64,000 nt of DNA from Ceratotherium simum simum (GCF_000283155.1 NW_004454210.1:6538265-6602264), one strand, 5' to 3'; positions 49,926 to 61,420 are shown, counted from the first letter of the stretch. Numbers and translations: made by a program. The notes: a model not told the origin generated them from the sequence alone.

Positions 49926-50180
49926 AAAAACATGTCCTGACCTCCACTCCTCCTCACCACAGCCCATCACAAAGGCTTTCAGGGGCTCCCTTCCTCCCAG
50001 TTATTGGTTTAACTTTCCTGTTCCCACAGTACCTGTGCAGACCGCTATGGGTTAGGATGGCGGTTTTGTTATCAGCTCCACCCCTCGATGATCTCTTGGG
50101 AGCAGAGATAATGTCCCTTTAATCTCAGCACCCCAGTGTCCTGCTCACTGCTGAGGGTACAGTAGGTGCTCGCGATTTTA
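49926..50180 (+). mobile_element. L2 3' end
   Basis: Contains ccatcacaaaggctttcagg, ggctcccttcctcccagtta, then the tail gagcagagataatgtccctt, cagcaccccagtgtcctgct and cagtaggtgctcgcg. This is the last interspersed repeat I recognise before the right edge of the window. Confidence 0.7.
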
Positions 50181-52990
50181 AAACACACACACATATGCAC
50201 ACACAAGAAATTTTTTCAGTCTTAAAAAAAATTCGATATAATATGCTGGAAATATACAAAGATTTAAGGCAAGATCCAGACTAGATCAACATAAAATTTA
50301 AATGAAAACTAGTAAATCTGTGGATTTTTTCAGGAAAGGGAGAGGCACCCTAGTCATTGTGCTTCACTCTTCTCTTGGGAGTATGGCACATCATTTCAGT
50401 CTAGTGGATCACGGTCCAGTCACTGGTGGGAAAGTCACCTTTTATTTCTGTGAAGCAACTTAATCAATAAAGGTATTAATTACTCTCAGCAACTGCTTTG
50501 GAACAATAAGGCGCTGTCATTTTACTTCTGGTGGCCAGGCAGGGAAAATCAAAGGAAAGCATCTCAGAATTCTAAGAGGCCCTTAGAACTTTGAGGACAG
50601 AGGAATACTCCCTTATGATTCAGGACTTCCTGGAAAAACTCTGGAGCTCTTTGAGACAGGGACTTTATTATTATATTCAATAGAAAAAGCAATTCCTTAC
50701 CACGTTCTACAATGCAAAATGATTTACAGAGCAGAAATATCATTTATAGATTAGGAAAAAGATCGATGGAAGATGAATTACACTATGTCCTAACGATAGA
50801 GTCAGGATTACTGAACACAGTGCCCAGAAGTCTGGTCACTGACTTAGCGCACCCCCCCTCCCTTGCCCCCAAGCCACCACCACCACCATCACCACTATTA
50901 AGTCTTTCTACTAGAGGACTCTTTTCAATTTGGGCATAGGTAGGAAACAACAGTATTTCTCTATCTGGACTGTATTATTATGGACATTTTGAATTCAACG
51001 TACCATAAAATCCTTAACAATTAAACTTCAACATATAGTCATTGCAGCACCCCTTAATATAGCAATATTTTTACAGCAAAGAAATCAGAAAATAGGCTTC
51101 TAATCATCTCCTTAAGACTGTGAGGGATGTGCAAAAAGAATTCATTCCTCCTCAGTCATAACAGCATATTTCTCATTATAAAATTTGCCTAGAGTTGACT
51201 TCCTGCTCTGGTGTGAATCATGGCAGTGGCTGTCTTGGCAAGGTAGAGCCCATGTGTTATGTGAAATACTGCAGGTGCCAGTCGCAACAAAGTCACCATT
51301 GTCTTTCTGTAACGAAGTCAGTTTAAACAGCTAAGTGTCCTAAAGTGAATCCAAGTGTGCCTGGTGTCCAGAAGGTCAATTATCACACGGTGTTAGACAA
51401 TTGGGATTGCATTACTGCTAACCAGGGTGCTTTAGTATTTGTTTTTAATAATGCAATGCTGATCTATTAGAATAAAGAAAACATAGTACAGCAAACATTG
51501 AATCAGACATCGTGACACAATGACAGACCTAAATTGCCACAGTTCACACAGATCCACAAAACAACACTGACCCTGAATCAGTTTATGAATTGAAAAATTT
51601 ATGTACAATTTCCAGAAAATTTTAGACTTTTGCTTTGGAGGAGTTTTACTTGAAACAGGTGGCTATGTCTTAAATAATGTTTTGCTATACTGAGATTTCA
51701 CCCCTTGTAATGATTCTTATAGCCGATTCCCACTTTTTGTGGTGAGGGGAGTGGATATTAAACCATCTCACTCTAATTTTTTGCAAACAACTTCCAGAAA
51801 ATTTATTTTACTTGAGATAAGATTTTACAGCCATTTATCTGAATTTTCACATTTATATCTTGCTATTATTCTTCAAAGATGTTTCCTTCTAACATGAAAA
51901 TTTTATTAGTTTTTAAATTCTTCATATGACAACAAAATAGGATTTTTCTAAAAACGAAAAAAAAAAGCTGATGCCATCTTGATGGAAAAAATATATTAAA
52001 ACAGTAAATTGTTACATATACAAATAATATGTCTATTAAACTAAAGTGTCATACATGCTGCTGAAATTTACAAAATAATTCATCACTTCCTTTTAAAGTC
52101 TTACTTTTTCCTTTAATGAATACTGTTTCATTTAGGGCAAACCTAATTATTTAAAAATGACAAACATGAGTTGAAATATAGAAATAATGTTTGTTTGAAT
52201 TTAATATATTAAAAAGATTTTTAAAGTATTCTCTTTTTTTCAATCTGAGGGTGAATAAGTACATTTCTCTATTGCAAAATCCGAGAAACTCAAGCACTTA
52301 GCATTCCTTGGCATTAATTCTTATTGTCAAGGCAGCAAAAGTTGATTTAAAATGCTAAAATTATTTAAGTTTTTTAACAATCCATAAGGAATTCTAAAAG
52401 GACACTATACATATTTTTTCCTACCTGACATAGATGAATCAAGCTGAATGATTTAAAAAATTAACTTTTTAAAACTTAACTTGATAGTTACAGATGTTTT
52501 AATCTTTGGAAGCCGTTACATGTTCATTTTCCTTTTGGCATTAATTAAACATAATGACCTCCACCTATCACATACTCTGGAAGAAGACTATATTTGTTTA
52601 CATTTTCCAATGCTTTTATAAATAAAAATAGTTTTCATTATTAACAAGAAGAGTAGACGTTTTAATTACTAAAATCTTGGTATTTTTGAAGATTTGTCTC
52701 TGGCTATTCTAACTAGAAAGTTCTATCGTGATGAAACTGTTACATAAATCCCCAGAATAATAGCTTAATTACTTATAAACTCTGGAAACAATTAGTCTAC
52801 CATCCTTTGAAGTGAGTAAGGCAACTTGCCAGGCTGAGAGCAAAATGCTTGTCACTTTTTCATGTAATGAGCTTAGTTTCTTTTTGTTATTTTAGATTAT
52901 TTGGAAAAGGAAACTCAGTGGAATACACTTTAATGTTCAGAAGATTAAAAGTTGAATCATTCACTTCTTAAATGGCCTCTGCAATAACAC
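50181..52990. other. AT-rich, transposon-free non-coding DNA
   Basis: No SINE, LINE, LTR or DNA transposon recognised. A small ccaccaccaccacc run is at about 50874-50888. Long AT-rich blocks (51700-52700) contain many attaa and taatt cores. Frames are all short and unsupported. Possible conserved non-coding DNA; needs alignment. Confidence 0.5.
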
Positions 52991-53499
52991 TTAATATAAG
53001 TACCGAAAGAAATATTGAAGGCTCTGAAGATTATAATTTATGTGCTTATGGAAATCATTGAAACAGACATTCTGGTTCAAAGATAAAGTTGTGCTTGAAT
53101 GACACCAATATCGTAAAAGATTGACGAGGACTGGCCTCGTTCTCAGCCTCATAATATCCCTCACACAAACCACCAAATTACAGGAACAGCCTCTTTTCTT
53201 CCATCTCGCAGCTCGCTCTCCGCTGCTTCTCCTTACCTCCCCCTCTCCCCCACCGTCTACTTCTCGCTACCTCTGGGTCTCTATCTCCCCCCTACACACA
53301 GACACACACCTTCCTCCTTCACCCCACCTGACGGCCCCTCCCGCTTCCTCTGCTCCACTCTCTTTTTCATCGCAGTTCACTGTCAGGTGTTTTTTTCCTG
53401 GCCAAACATAGATCAAAAGAAGTTCTGAATATAAGTGCCTATTGTGAAATTGAAACACTATACGTCTGAATATTACCCAAGAAAAATGAGGAAGAAAAA

Positions 53500-53760
53500 A
53501 GAATCTCGGAAGAGGATGCTGACTTCATCTTGGCAGGCTGCGATCTGCCTGCGTTGTCCTGAGTTGTCGCAGAGCGCAGGGGGGGGAAGAGAAGCTCGCC
53601 GAGGCCGCCCTGTTAAAGGCCAGCCGGGTGACTATTATTGCAGCCATTGCGTCAGATGGAGCCAACACCTGAGGCCGCCGGCTCTCTTCTGACCTTAGCG
53701 GTCAACCAGCAAGGTCATTTGTAGTTCCATCACCTGACTATAGGGTTGTTTACCCGGCTG
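53500..53760. promoter_or_regulatory. GC-richer block with nuclear-receptor half-sites
   Basis: CpG content rises compared with the left flank. Three hexamer half-sites sit close together: tgacct at 53690-53695, cggtca at 53699-53704 (everted, 3-bp spacing) and aaggtca at 53711-53717. Motif identity is seen; receptor binding is inference. Confidence 0.35.
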
Positions 53761-54364
53761 GAGGGAGAGAAACTGAGGCCAAGAAAGGCGGGCAGGTCCC
53801 AAGAGTCAGGAAGCTCCCCTTGGGATCTACCCAGCTGGTGAGGGCCCATGCCAGATCCGGGACAGCAGACTTTTTGCACCATTTTGCACTTTTCAAAATG
53901 ATATCAACATACTTCCTCTACCGCCCCGATACTGGAAGTCATAATTACAGCTCACTCTTCCCTTTGTCGGCAGGAATCTCTTTAAGCAGTCCCAGCAAGT
54001 CACCATACTTTGGGGATACAGTTTGCATTTTTCATTGCCCCTCATTCCTCCCCAGACCTATATGTCAAGGAATAGGGAGTTGAGACATGACACATTAATG
54101 TTTTTATCAGGGGACGCTCTCTGCTCCCACAGAGAGGGAGGGAGACCTGGAGGAGAGGGCAGCCGAGAAAGCGAGGGAAGAATCACTCCGCTGCTCCTGT
54201 GGAAATTCATATTCCGTGTATGTTCCTCTCTCACCTGAAATAAATCCTGCAGGCCTACCCACACAAACCCAGCAGCACTTATTTATTTGCATGTCATGCT
54301 TATAACATGGCAGAAAGCAAGACGGATCTTCGAGGAGAGGAGGAGACGAGGCTCACCTTTCAGA

Positions 54365-54560
54365 CTCGCTCTCCTAAATAAAAAAGAATTGTCCGGCTGG
54401 GCGCCTAAGAATTTATCTTGAGTTTGTGGTCATTATCGCTATTATATAGCCCTGGCAATAAATAAATCGCGTAGTTACTACTCCACAATAAAACCGTAGT
54501 GTATGGGACACCTTACTATTACTTTCTTAATAATCTGCCGTTTCTTTCACTTTAAATCTT
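54365..54560. promoter_or_regulatory. Candidate conserved non-coding element
   Basis: Non-repetitive block with dense homeodomain-type cores: cattatcgctattata, caataaataaatcgcg and cacaataaaaccgtag. The AT cores are mixed with scarce CpG dinucleotides (tcgcg, ccgtag), unusual for decaying neutral AT-rich DNA, which suggests constraint. No alignment available. Confidence 0.35.
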
Positions 54561-54989
54561 CCCGGTCTTGTCTTGCCACTTGTCTACAAGGATCTATCTT
54601 CACCCCTTGAGGTACCAGACCGCTGGGTTCATTTTTATATTTTGTGAACACAATAAGTTTTCCTGTCTAGACTTTCTGTTTTTTCTCCCATTTCTGGGCT
54701 GCCTAATCTGCTTCAAGACAAAGGGTCGGCCCAGATCAAATGTCTTTTCCCTCCCCCTCTCTATTTTAACCGCCTTGTGGGTCCACATTAATGAAGATCG
54801 CCCCCCTCACTGCAGCCACCGTTGAGGTCTCTGGGAGAAAGGGAGCAACACAGTCTCAGGGTGGCAGGGCCTGGAGAAGATGGTCTGTACCCCCGCCGTG
54901 GGCACGCCCTTGGGTGCGCATGGAGTCCAAGGGCCGAGTTTGAGAGACTCTGCCTGGGCTAGTTCTACCTCTCACGGCCCTCACCCCGA

Positions 54990-55680
54990 TTCTTGATGGT
55001 TGCGCCTACGTAGGCATTTCGGAAGTGGGGATCCCATTCCTCTGACTTCTCCCGGCTCGCCCTCCTCCCGGGCACAGCGCGCTACACGCGGACGCGAGCG
55101 CGAGCAGCCTGGACCCGCCTGAGAAGTCGGTCCTCGCTCAAGTTCTGGCTCCTCTGCGTCTGCGGGCATCAAAACCCCACCAAGGGGGCTCGGCCCGGGG
55201 GAGCAGACGCGGAGGTGGGCTGGGGCGAGGAGAGTGGGCGCTGCTTTCAGGTTCCCAGACGCGCGGGCTGGAGGGAGAGCCTGCGCGCACGCCCACCCGG
55301 CCTCCGCTCTCACACCTGGGGCTCGCCGCCTGCGCGACACTTAGGTACGCGGCTCCCACCCCAGGCCCGACCCCCAGCCAGGCGGAAGGTGCAATCTGTT
55401 TCAGGCCAGAGCCTTCCAGAGCCCCAAAGGCCCTGAGCCCCGCTGGGAAGATGAGCCCAGCCTACTCCTGCCGGCGCCTTCCAAAACCCACCGCCACAGT
55501 TGTTTTCACGCCAGCGCGAAAAGTGACGCGTACCGGCAAAGCGGTCAGCAAATGACCGTCTTATCCGCGGAGCAGGAGAAATCGGGGGAGGGAGGGTGGG
55601 GGGAAAGGAGGAAAGAGGCAGGCGAAACCCGCGGAAAGGAAACAAACAGACCTGCGTCGCTTCGCCTTTTGTCTTTATAC
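54990..55680. promoter_or_regulatory. CpG-rich block 1 (likely CpG island)
   Basis: Dense CpG dinucleotides (gcgcgctacacgcggacgcg, gcctgcgcgcacgcccaccc, tgcgcgacac, ccggcgcc, gacgcgtaccgg) in high-GC sequence, abrupt against AT-rich flanks. Several overlapping 70-119 codon frames on both strands reflect the lack of stop codons in GC-rich DNA, not genes. A promoter role is inferred from the CpG island character; no TATA box or known first exon is recognised. Confidence 0.75.
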
Positions 55681-55899
55681 TGCTTATCTAAAGAAATCAA
55701 CTTAACCACAGCAAGCCCCCACCAGGCTTGTTTTTGTTTGTTTGTGTGACTTGATCACAGATAGAAGTCGGGACCAGATCTCTCAGTGTGGGAGAGAGAA
55801 AGAAGCCGCGGCCAGGCTACTGATGGTGAAGGGACGATGAACTTCTCACCTTTGTTTAACTCACTAACAACACGTCTTTTTAAAAAAAATCCACGCCGC

Positions 55900-55901
<2 letters not shown>

Positions 55902-55941
<40 letters not shown>
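55902..55941. repeat. (TG)20 microsatellite
   Basis: Forty nucleotides of uninterrupted TG, next to CpG-rich block 1. It may adopt left-handed DNA and is likely polymorphic. Confidence 0.97.
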
Positions 55942-55942
<1 letters not shown>

Positions 55943-56199
55943 CGCTGTTAATTGCGTTTTGCTGGGATGATCTTTTACAACTCGAAAACAAGCGGCTGGG
56001 AAAATATTCACGTTTGGGACAGAAAACATTTTTTATTTATATCTTTGACATTTAAAAGAGCAGAATTAATTTGTCCTGTCTACATTAGCACTGGGAGAAA
56101 GTTTCAGATATCTACCCAGGGGGAAGGGGCGGGGGAGAAAAAAGAAAGCGAAGAAAAGCAAGGAAAAAGAAAAGCTAGGCTTGGTTTTTCTTATTTCAG

Positions 56200-56480
56200 A
56201 TCTGTAATCAATCATTGAAATAGGAGGCAGCAAAATTGTAAAGATTCGATAGATTAAAATGCAAATGAAAGGTAGAAAAAGAAACATTAACATGGCGATC
56301 AAAGATTTAATAACCGTAAATCAAGGTTTTTTTTCTGTTGCAGCTGCAGTTTGTGTGTGTTTATGTTTTAATCATGTTCGTTCCATAAATAAATAATTTC
56401 TGAAACGAGACTAATTTTTCATTATTTTAACCGTGGGCTATAACACTAAATATTAAAAATAGAAAACGTACGAATGCCAG
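56200..56480. promoter_or_regulatory. Candidate conserved non-coding element
   Basis: Contains atcaatca at 56207-56214 (a PBX/HOX-type TGATTGAT site in reverse), a tttttttctgttgcag tract resembling a splice acceptor ending at 56343, and an AT-rich, non-repetitive right half with preserved CpGs (aaaacgtacgaatgcc). Function unproven. Confidence 0.3.
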
Positions 56481-58200
56481 ATCCCCAACCAAATAAGAGA
56501 AAGACTTGTGTTGAGTGGTTAAAATCAAGGGATTTCATTTGTGTGTTTGGAAAATCAGAGTATTATGCTAAAAAATTCTATCTCAACTGACAAAGCCCAA
56601 AGTTTTATTTTCCCTTTAATACTTTATGTTAACGACAAGATACATTTATAGTAAATATATGCGTGGCTGCATAGCCACTTCAGGTTGAGTATTTTCAAAG
56701 AACAAAGTGCCAGAATATTTAAATAATACAAAACATATATTATTTCAAAGTGATTTGACAGGGTTCCTGGAAAATAACACTTATTAGAAGAATCTCCCTT
56801 CTAGAGAGAAATTAAGTGATGGTTATACACAGCTAAAACTTTTCTGAGCTTTATCATTAAAGTTCTTTTTCCAAATGGGACTATTTTAGCCCTTTGTTTT
56901 GTTATCCTTTGATTTAAAATTTTATGTTGTCAAATTATTGGAACACACTCTATTTTATTTAACTACTCATTTGCTCATATGGTGAAGGCTTTTCATTTAG
57001 ATCTTCTCATTTAAAATATTGATTTATATTGTTAATTTAGAAATTATTTCAAGAACTTCTAAAATAAACACCCTTAGTCTTTTTTTTTTTTCTTTTTTGG
57101 GGGGAGGAGAGTCTTATAAACATGAGAGAATTCATCTTCAGAAGATTGGAAACTTTTCTTTTTGGTAACACAGCCTTGCAATGTTTAAAATGAGATTTTG
57201 CTTAATTTTGTCTTTGAGGGTGTGATTCACCCTAATTTATTGAAATGATGAATTAGAAGTGTCTCCTTTTCTCCTCTTTCGACAAAATGAAAACCAAACC
57301 TGGGATACTTGTTTCCTTTCTAAAACCTTTAAGTTACATGTGAGCTAAGCTTATGTCCACTGCCTCCATCCCAGCCACACAATCACGTTTTCATTGTGAC
57401 AGTCCAATAATGCATTTAGTTTAAAATTACACTTGGACCTTTCCTCCTTTGTATTTTTTCCTTTACTTCAGTGCAACAAGATGACTTGATTTTCATGGGA
57501 TTACATGAACTCCTTTCAATGTTACAGGGACATTTCTGCTCAACTAAATACTTGCCTTAATAGACAAATGAACTTCTTTTTATTTGCTGGAGTTTGTAGA
57601 CGGTTTTAGATACAGAGCGTGCAACTGATTTAGTTATTGTTGTTGTGAGAATCGAACAGGCACAAAAGTCATTTATCTAAACCGAAGAGATGACTCTGTA
57701 AGAGGGAGAAGCAAGGGCAGAATCATGGGGAATTATTTCAGTTTATAGCTCATATTAATTAAATCGGATGTGGTTTTATTCTGATCTTTTAGTACCGACC
57801 TTGTTAAATGCTCCCAGGTACCTATTTCCTCCTTACCCCCAATTTTTTTCATTCATTAGATAACTTGGGTCTCTTGTTGATGGGGGTTGCGTTTTCTACA
57901 TTCTATCACTAAGCAGTTGCAGTGTAAAATCGCGAGAGTCTTCAGACGCTCGCACCCCTCCCGGGGGAAAAAAAAGAAAGAAAGAAAAAGAAAAGAAGAA
58001 ATGCTTTTCCCGTTCAGTTTTAGCATCTTGTTTCGTTGAAATGCAAGACAGGTACTTGATTTAGCATTTAAGCAAAAGGTTACACAAACCGCGTTTTAAA
58101 AAGTGTTGGGATGTCCGACAGGGTCAGCGCCAGATCAGATCATTTTTTGAATGCAGACCTAAAGATAATGAGTACTTGTTGTATTAAAGGGGACAAACAG
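56481..58200. other. AT-rich, transposon-free non-coding DNA
   Basis: No repeat apart from short A/G and T runs (57080-57097, 57967-58000). No coding signal. Occasional CpGs and homeodomain-like cores. Confidence 0.5.
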
Positions 58201-58204
58201 TACT

Positions 58205-58380
58205 TTGGCTTCCTCTGACCCCAGAATGCACGGCTCGGTTTCATTGATCATCCTCCTTTATGAGATAATGCAATTACAAACATCAATAAGGGGCTGCAAG
58301 GGGAATCATTATGCGGTGACAGTGATAAATGACGGTGCAGAAATAGCATGCTTTTTCCCCCCTAACAATCCAGGAGCCCA
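58205..58380. promoter_or_regulatory. Candidate enhancer-like element with MEIS and PBX/HOX motifs
   Basis: A sharply motif-dense block: gataatgcaattac, acatcaataagg, then tgacag (58317-58322, MEIS/PREP type) directly abutting tgataaat (58323-58330, fits the PBX-HOX TGATNNAT form), then tgacggtgcag. The 98-codon frame at 58205-58501 over it has no recognisable domain. Motifs are seen; cooperative binding is inferred from the known family biology. Confidence 0.4.
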
Positions 58381-58587
58381 GGGGCTCCGGGGGCTGAACA
58401 CAGTCGCCAAGGAAACAGATGACATCCCAAACGGCACCAAAGGAAAAAAAATGAACAGTCTTTCTTTGCCTTTCACTCTTTTCCGTCTTCCAAAGAGTTA
58501 GTTTTGGCTCTAGGAGCAGCTGCCACACAGGCATTTCGTTATTTCAGACATTAAAGACCGGAGCGGGCGGCGGGAGTCTCCTCCGCT

Positions 58588-58614
58588 CCCACCCCCACCC
58601 CCACCCCCACCCCC
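58588..58614 (-). repeat. C-run array (G-quadruplex potential on the minus strand)
   Basis: Five C-runs separated by single A residues ((CCCCCA)n type). The minus strand has five G-runs with one-base loops, an ideal G-quadruplex pattern. It lies at the left edge of CpG-rich block 2. Confidence 0.9.
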
Positions 58615-59557
58615 AGTAGATAACACACAAAGCTCGCTGTTCAGTTTAGGACTACCTGAAAATGAACGTCTTGAAAATAAGATTGGGGTGGGAGGTGTCG
58701 GGAACGTGGGTTTACACAGCCACTGCGTTGTGTTTTCCCCGCTTTCAGGATTGTCCGGTGGAAACTGAGTCTCTAGAACAAGCTGGCGCCTCTTGGGTCG
58801 GCCAGTAAGGACCGGACGCGTGGCTCGCCTCCCTCTCCCTGCGGTGCCAGACGCTGCTAGATGCCAAGGGGGGGAGGGGAGCAGGCGGCTGCGAGGGGTG
58901 TTTGCCGCTTTGCTGGGTTTCTTTGAAATGGAATTATCAATGGGTGCAGGGATCTCCCCGAGATCGAGGAACCGGTTGTTTAAAGCCCCAGCATGCCCTC
59001 AGCAAGTGGCTTCCAGAGGGCCTGGCTGAGCGATCCCCCCCCCCTTATGTCCCGGGGGGGTGGGTGAAGTAGGCAGGCGTGAAAAAGCGATGGGTTAACC
59101 CAACTGCAGTGCGGGACCTGTGGCTGCAGCGGAGGCGGGGGTGGGGGGTGGGCGGATGGAGAGCCTGGGGACACTCGGAGGAGAAGGGGAACTCGCCACT
59201 TTGGAAGAAGGGAGGAGGAGGAGAGCGCGGAGGTGTGAGGGGGACCCTAGAAGAAAAGCAGAAGGGAGGGGAGGAGGAAAGCGAGCGAGCGCAATCCCAC
59301 CCTTCGAGAAGGTCGCCAACCCGAAGAAAGCAGACAGAGGGTTCCTGACCCCTGCCGGGCACGCCCCGGCGTGGAGAGAAGGACCCCTGCGCAGCGTGCC
59401 CTGCCACTCGAGGCCCCCCCGGAGAAGCTGGCGGGGCGAGTGCGGGAGCAGGTGACTTGATTCGCCGCTTCCCCAATTGGCGAGGTCCCGGGACTCGTTT
59501 TCCGCCTGGAGATTAAGATCATTGCTCGCGTAATGAACTTAATGCTTTAGGGTAGAG

Positions 59558-59868
59558 GTGAGTGTGTCTGCGAGTGGGCAGGGGTAGGAATTACCGACCG
59601 GATCGATGGGAGAGTGGCTTAAAACTAAATCCCTTTTCTCCAGGGCTTCACCGCCTGGGTTTCCGCGCGGTGGGCTGAGCGCGCCGGGCCGGCAGGAGGC
59701 AGCGCGCAGAGGGGCGACCCGGAGGCGCAGCCGGCCAGAACCGAGACCCTAAAACGCCCCTCATCTCTCCACCGAGACCCCCAGATACCCGCTTTCAGGG
59801 CAAAGACTCTTAAATGCTCAAATGTTGGCGAACTGATTGCTCAATATGTTGTTTGTTTTTCCTTTCAG
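59558..59868 (+). other. Candidate short intron of an unannotated transcript
   Basis: The donor context is gtagag followed by gtgagtgtgt, starting at 59558. The acceptor ends at 59868 with ttgtttgtttttcctttcag, preceded by a branch-point-like actgatt whose A (59836) is 32 nt upstream. All three signals are near consensus and on the same strand. Spacing (311 nt) is acceptable for a mammalian intron. An alternative acceptor cccttttctccag ends at 59643. Exonic sequence on either side shows no conserved protein, so a non-coding RNA or 5' leader is more likely. Confidence 0.3.
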
Positions 59869-61275
59869 CTCCGCTTTGGTTGAGAATGTTACAGACGCGT
59901 TGGCGGGCAGATTGGGCCAAAAAGGGAAACTCCCCCCTCCCAGCAATCAGCCGCCTCCCTCAAGGGGCGATCCCCCACTCTCTCTCCCTCACCGCTCTTT
60001 CCCGGGCCCTGGGATTCCCAATCTCATGTACACTCTGCACCTGGCCACCCTGAGTGCTAGGGGCCGGGCGCCTAACAGTCAAGTGGGTGCGGGGTGGCAT
60101 GGGAGAGGGGAGTGAGGCGAGGGGAAATGCCCGGCCAGGCAGGACGCCCCATTACCTAATTCCACGTCACTCCACCCGGCAGCCAAGCGCCTAGCCCGGA
60201 GCTTTGCATCAAGTCCTGTTTTTACTGCCTTCACATGGGCCGAGGGCCTGCTGGGATTCGAAAGGCAGAGGAAAGTTTGCAGAGGCTTTAAACAAATCCT
60301 GAGGAGCTCCTGCCTAAGGCGCCGGGGTGCCGCCCACGGCTCCCCTGCTGCGGCCTCAGATCCCGGCACTCACAGTCCGCCTGGCGGGCGCTGCCCAGGT
60401 CCCAAGTGCCCCCAAGCTCCCGTAGTCGCGCTCCCGGAACCGCCGTGGGCCTCGGGAACAGAGTTCATCAAGAAGCCTCTAGTCCAACACAAAGCACCCC
60501 GAGCGGTTCCGAGGGAGGGGGGCTGGAGTGCCCCAGGAGGTGCCTCTCCAAACCTGTGCAGACCCGGGGTCGCCTCGTCTCCAGAGACGAAGACAGCAGC
60601 CCCCTTACACTTGACTTTTATGTTGGGGTGGGGAGGAGGTAGGAGGCTACTGGAGGTGCCAGAACCGCCCCCCAAGGTGCTCTGGGCTCTGAGCACAGAC
60701 CAGTCCGCCCGTGCACCGGGCCCAGGCCAGGACCCGGGGCTCGGTGGGACGCAGGGGCAGCCGCGTCAGGGCGGGACGACTCCTCGCAGCTGCCGCCGCG
60801 GCCCACGGGATTTTCTCTCGGGGCGCGGAGCCCAACCCAACCCCAGGCCTCTGGCATCTCCCCTCCTGCCCCCGGCCCGCAGGCTTGGGGGGCGCTGCAC
60901 ACAGCAACGAACCCGGCGTGCCCAGTCTGCGCGCCGCGTGGGAGACGCGGGTGGCAGGAGGCGGGTAGGGCTTGTATTTTTCCTTTTCAGAATCTTTCGA
61001 CTTCACTACGAAGTTTCCTGGTAGGCGCCTCTGCCCCGGGGTCGGAGCCTCCCACCGCCGCTCCTTCCTCTCCCTTCTCCCCGCCCCCGCGAGCCGAGCG
61101 AGCCGGAGCCTCCGCCTGGGCCTGGCCGACCGCTTGTTCTCCCCGGCCGGGACCCCGGCGCCTGGAGATCCGCGCCGCCCTCCCCGGGCTCCGCGGGGGT
61201 GCCTCTCCCCGAGGCGAAACTCGCCGGCCCAGCGCACTGCAAGGAGACACCCGCTGCCTCCCGAGGAACTCCTAA

Positions 61276-61420
61276 TACCATCCATACAGCTTTAATGCGT
61301 TTATAATTCGATAAGTGATTTCAATTTGAAATTGTTAGTAACTAATTTTATGGGTAATTTTTCCACATCAAATATTTAAGCATCAGATTAAGGGAGCCAG
61401 TTCCGACACAGGATAATAAG
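61276..61420. promoter_or_regulatory. Candidate conserved AT-rich element at the CpG island edge
   Basis: Abrupt drop from very GC-rich to AT-rich sequence at about 61280. It contains aatgcgtttataattcgata, the 13-bp palindrome caatttgaaattg (61322-61334), a gataagtgat NKX-like site and actaattttatggg. Such a sharp transition with palindromic homeodomain-like cores suggests a constrained element. Confidence 0.35.

Larger units (their letters stand above)
58555..61275. promoter_or_regulatory. CpG-rich block 2 (large CpG island or island cluster)
   Basis: About 2.7 kb with dense CpG, strongest at 58790-58870, 59660-59760 and 60700-61250, and lighter between 59560 and 59640 and at 59790-59870. 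Many GC boxes (gggcgg and ccgccc forms). All six frames stay open for long stretches here, including a 212-codon minus frame at 60647-61285, because stop codons are rare in such composition. Likely a promoter domain of a regulated gene; transcription direction unknown. Confidence 0.8.

Noticed and set aside
55000..61275. Naming a specific developmental gene for the CpG-rich region
   Set aside because: I searched by eye for homeodomain, zinc-finger, bHLH, T-box and nuclear-receptor coding signatures on both strands and saw none, so any gene name would be a guess.
60647..61285. 212-codon open frame on the minus strand, the longest in the window
   Set aside because: It lies in extreme GC-rich DNA where all frames stay open, is dominated by Arg, Gly, Pro and Ala, overlaps long frames on both strands, and matches no family I know. 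Composition explains it better than coding.
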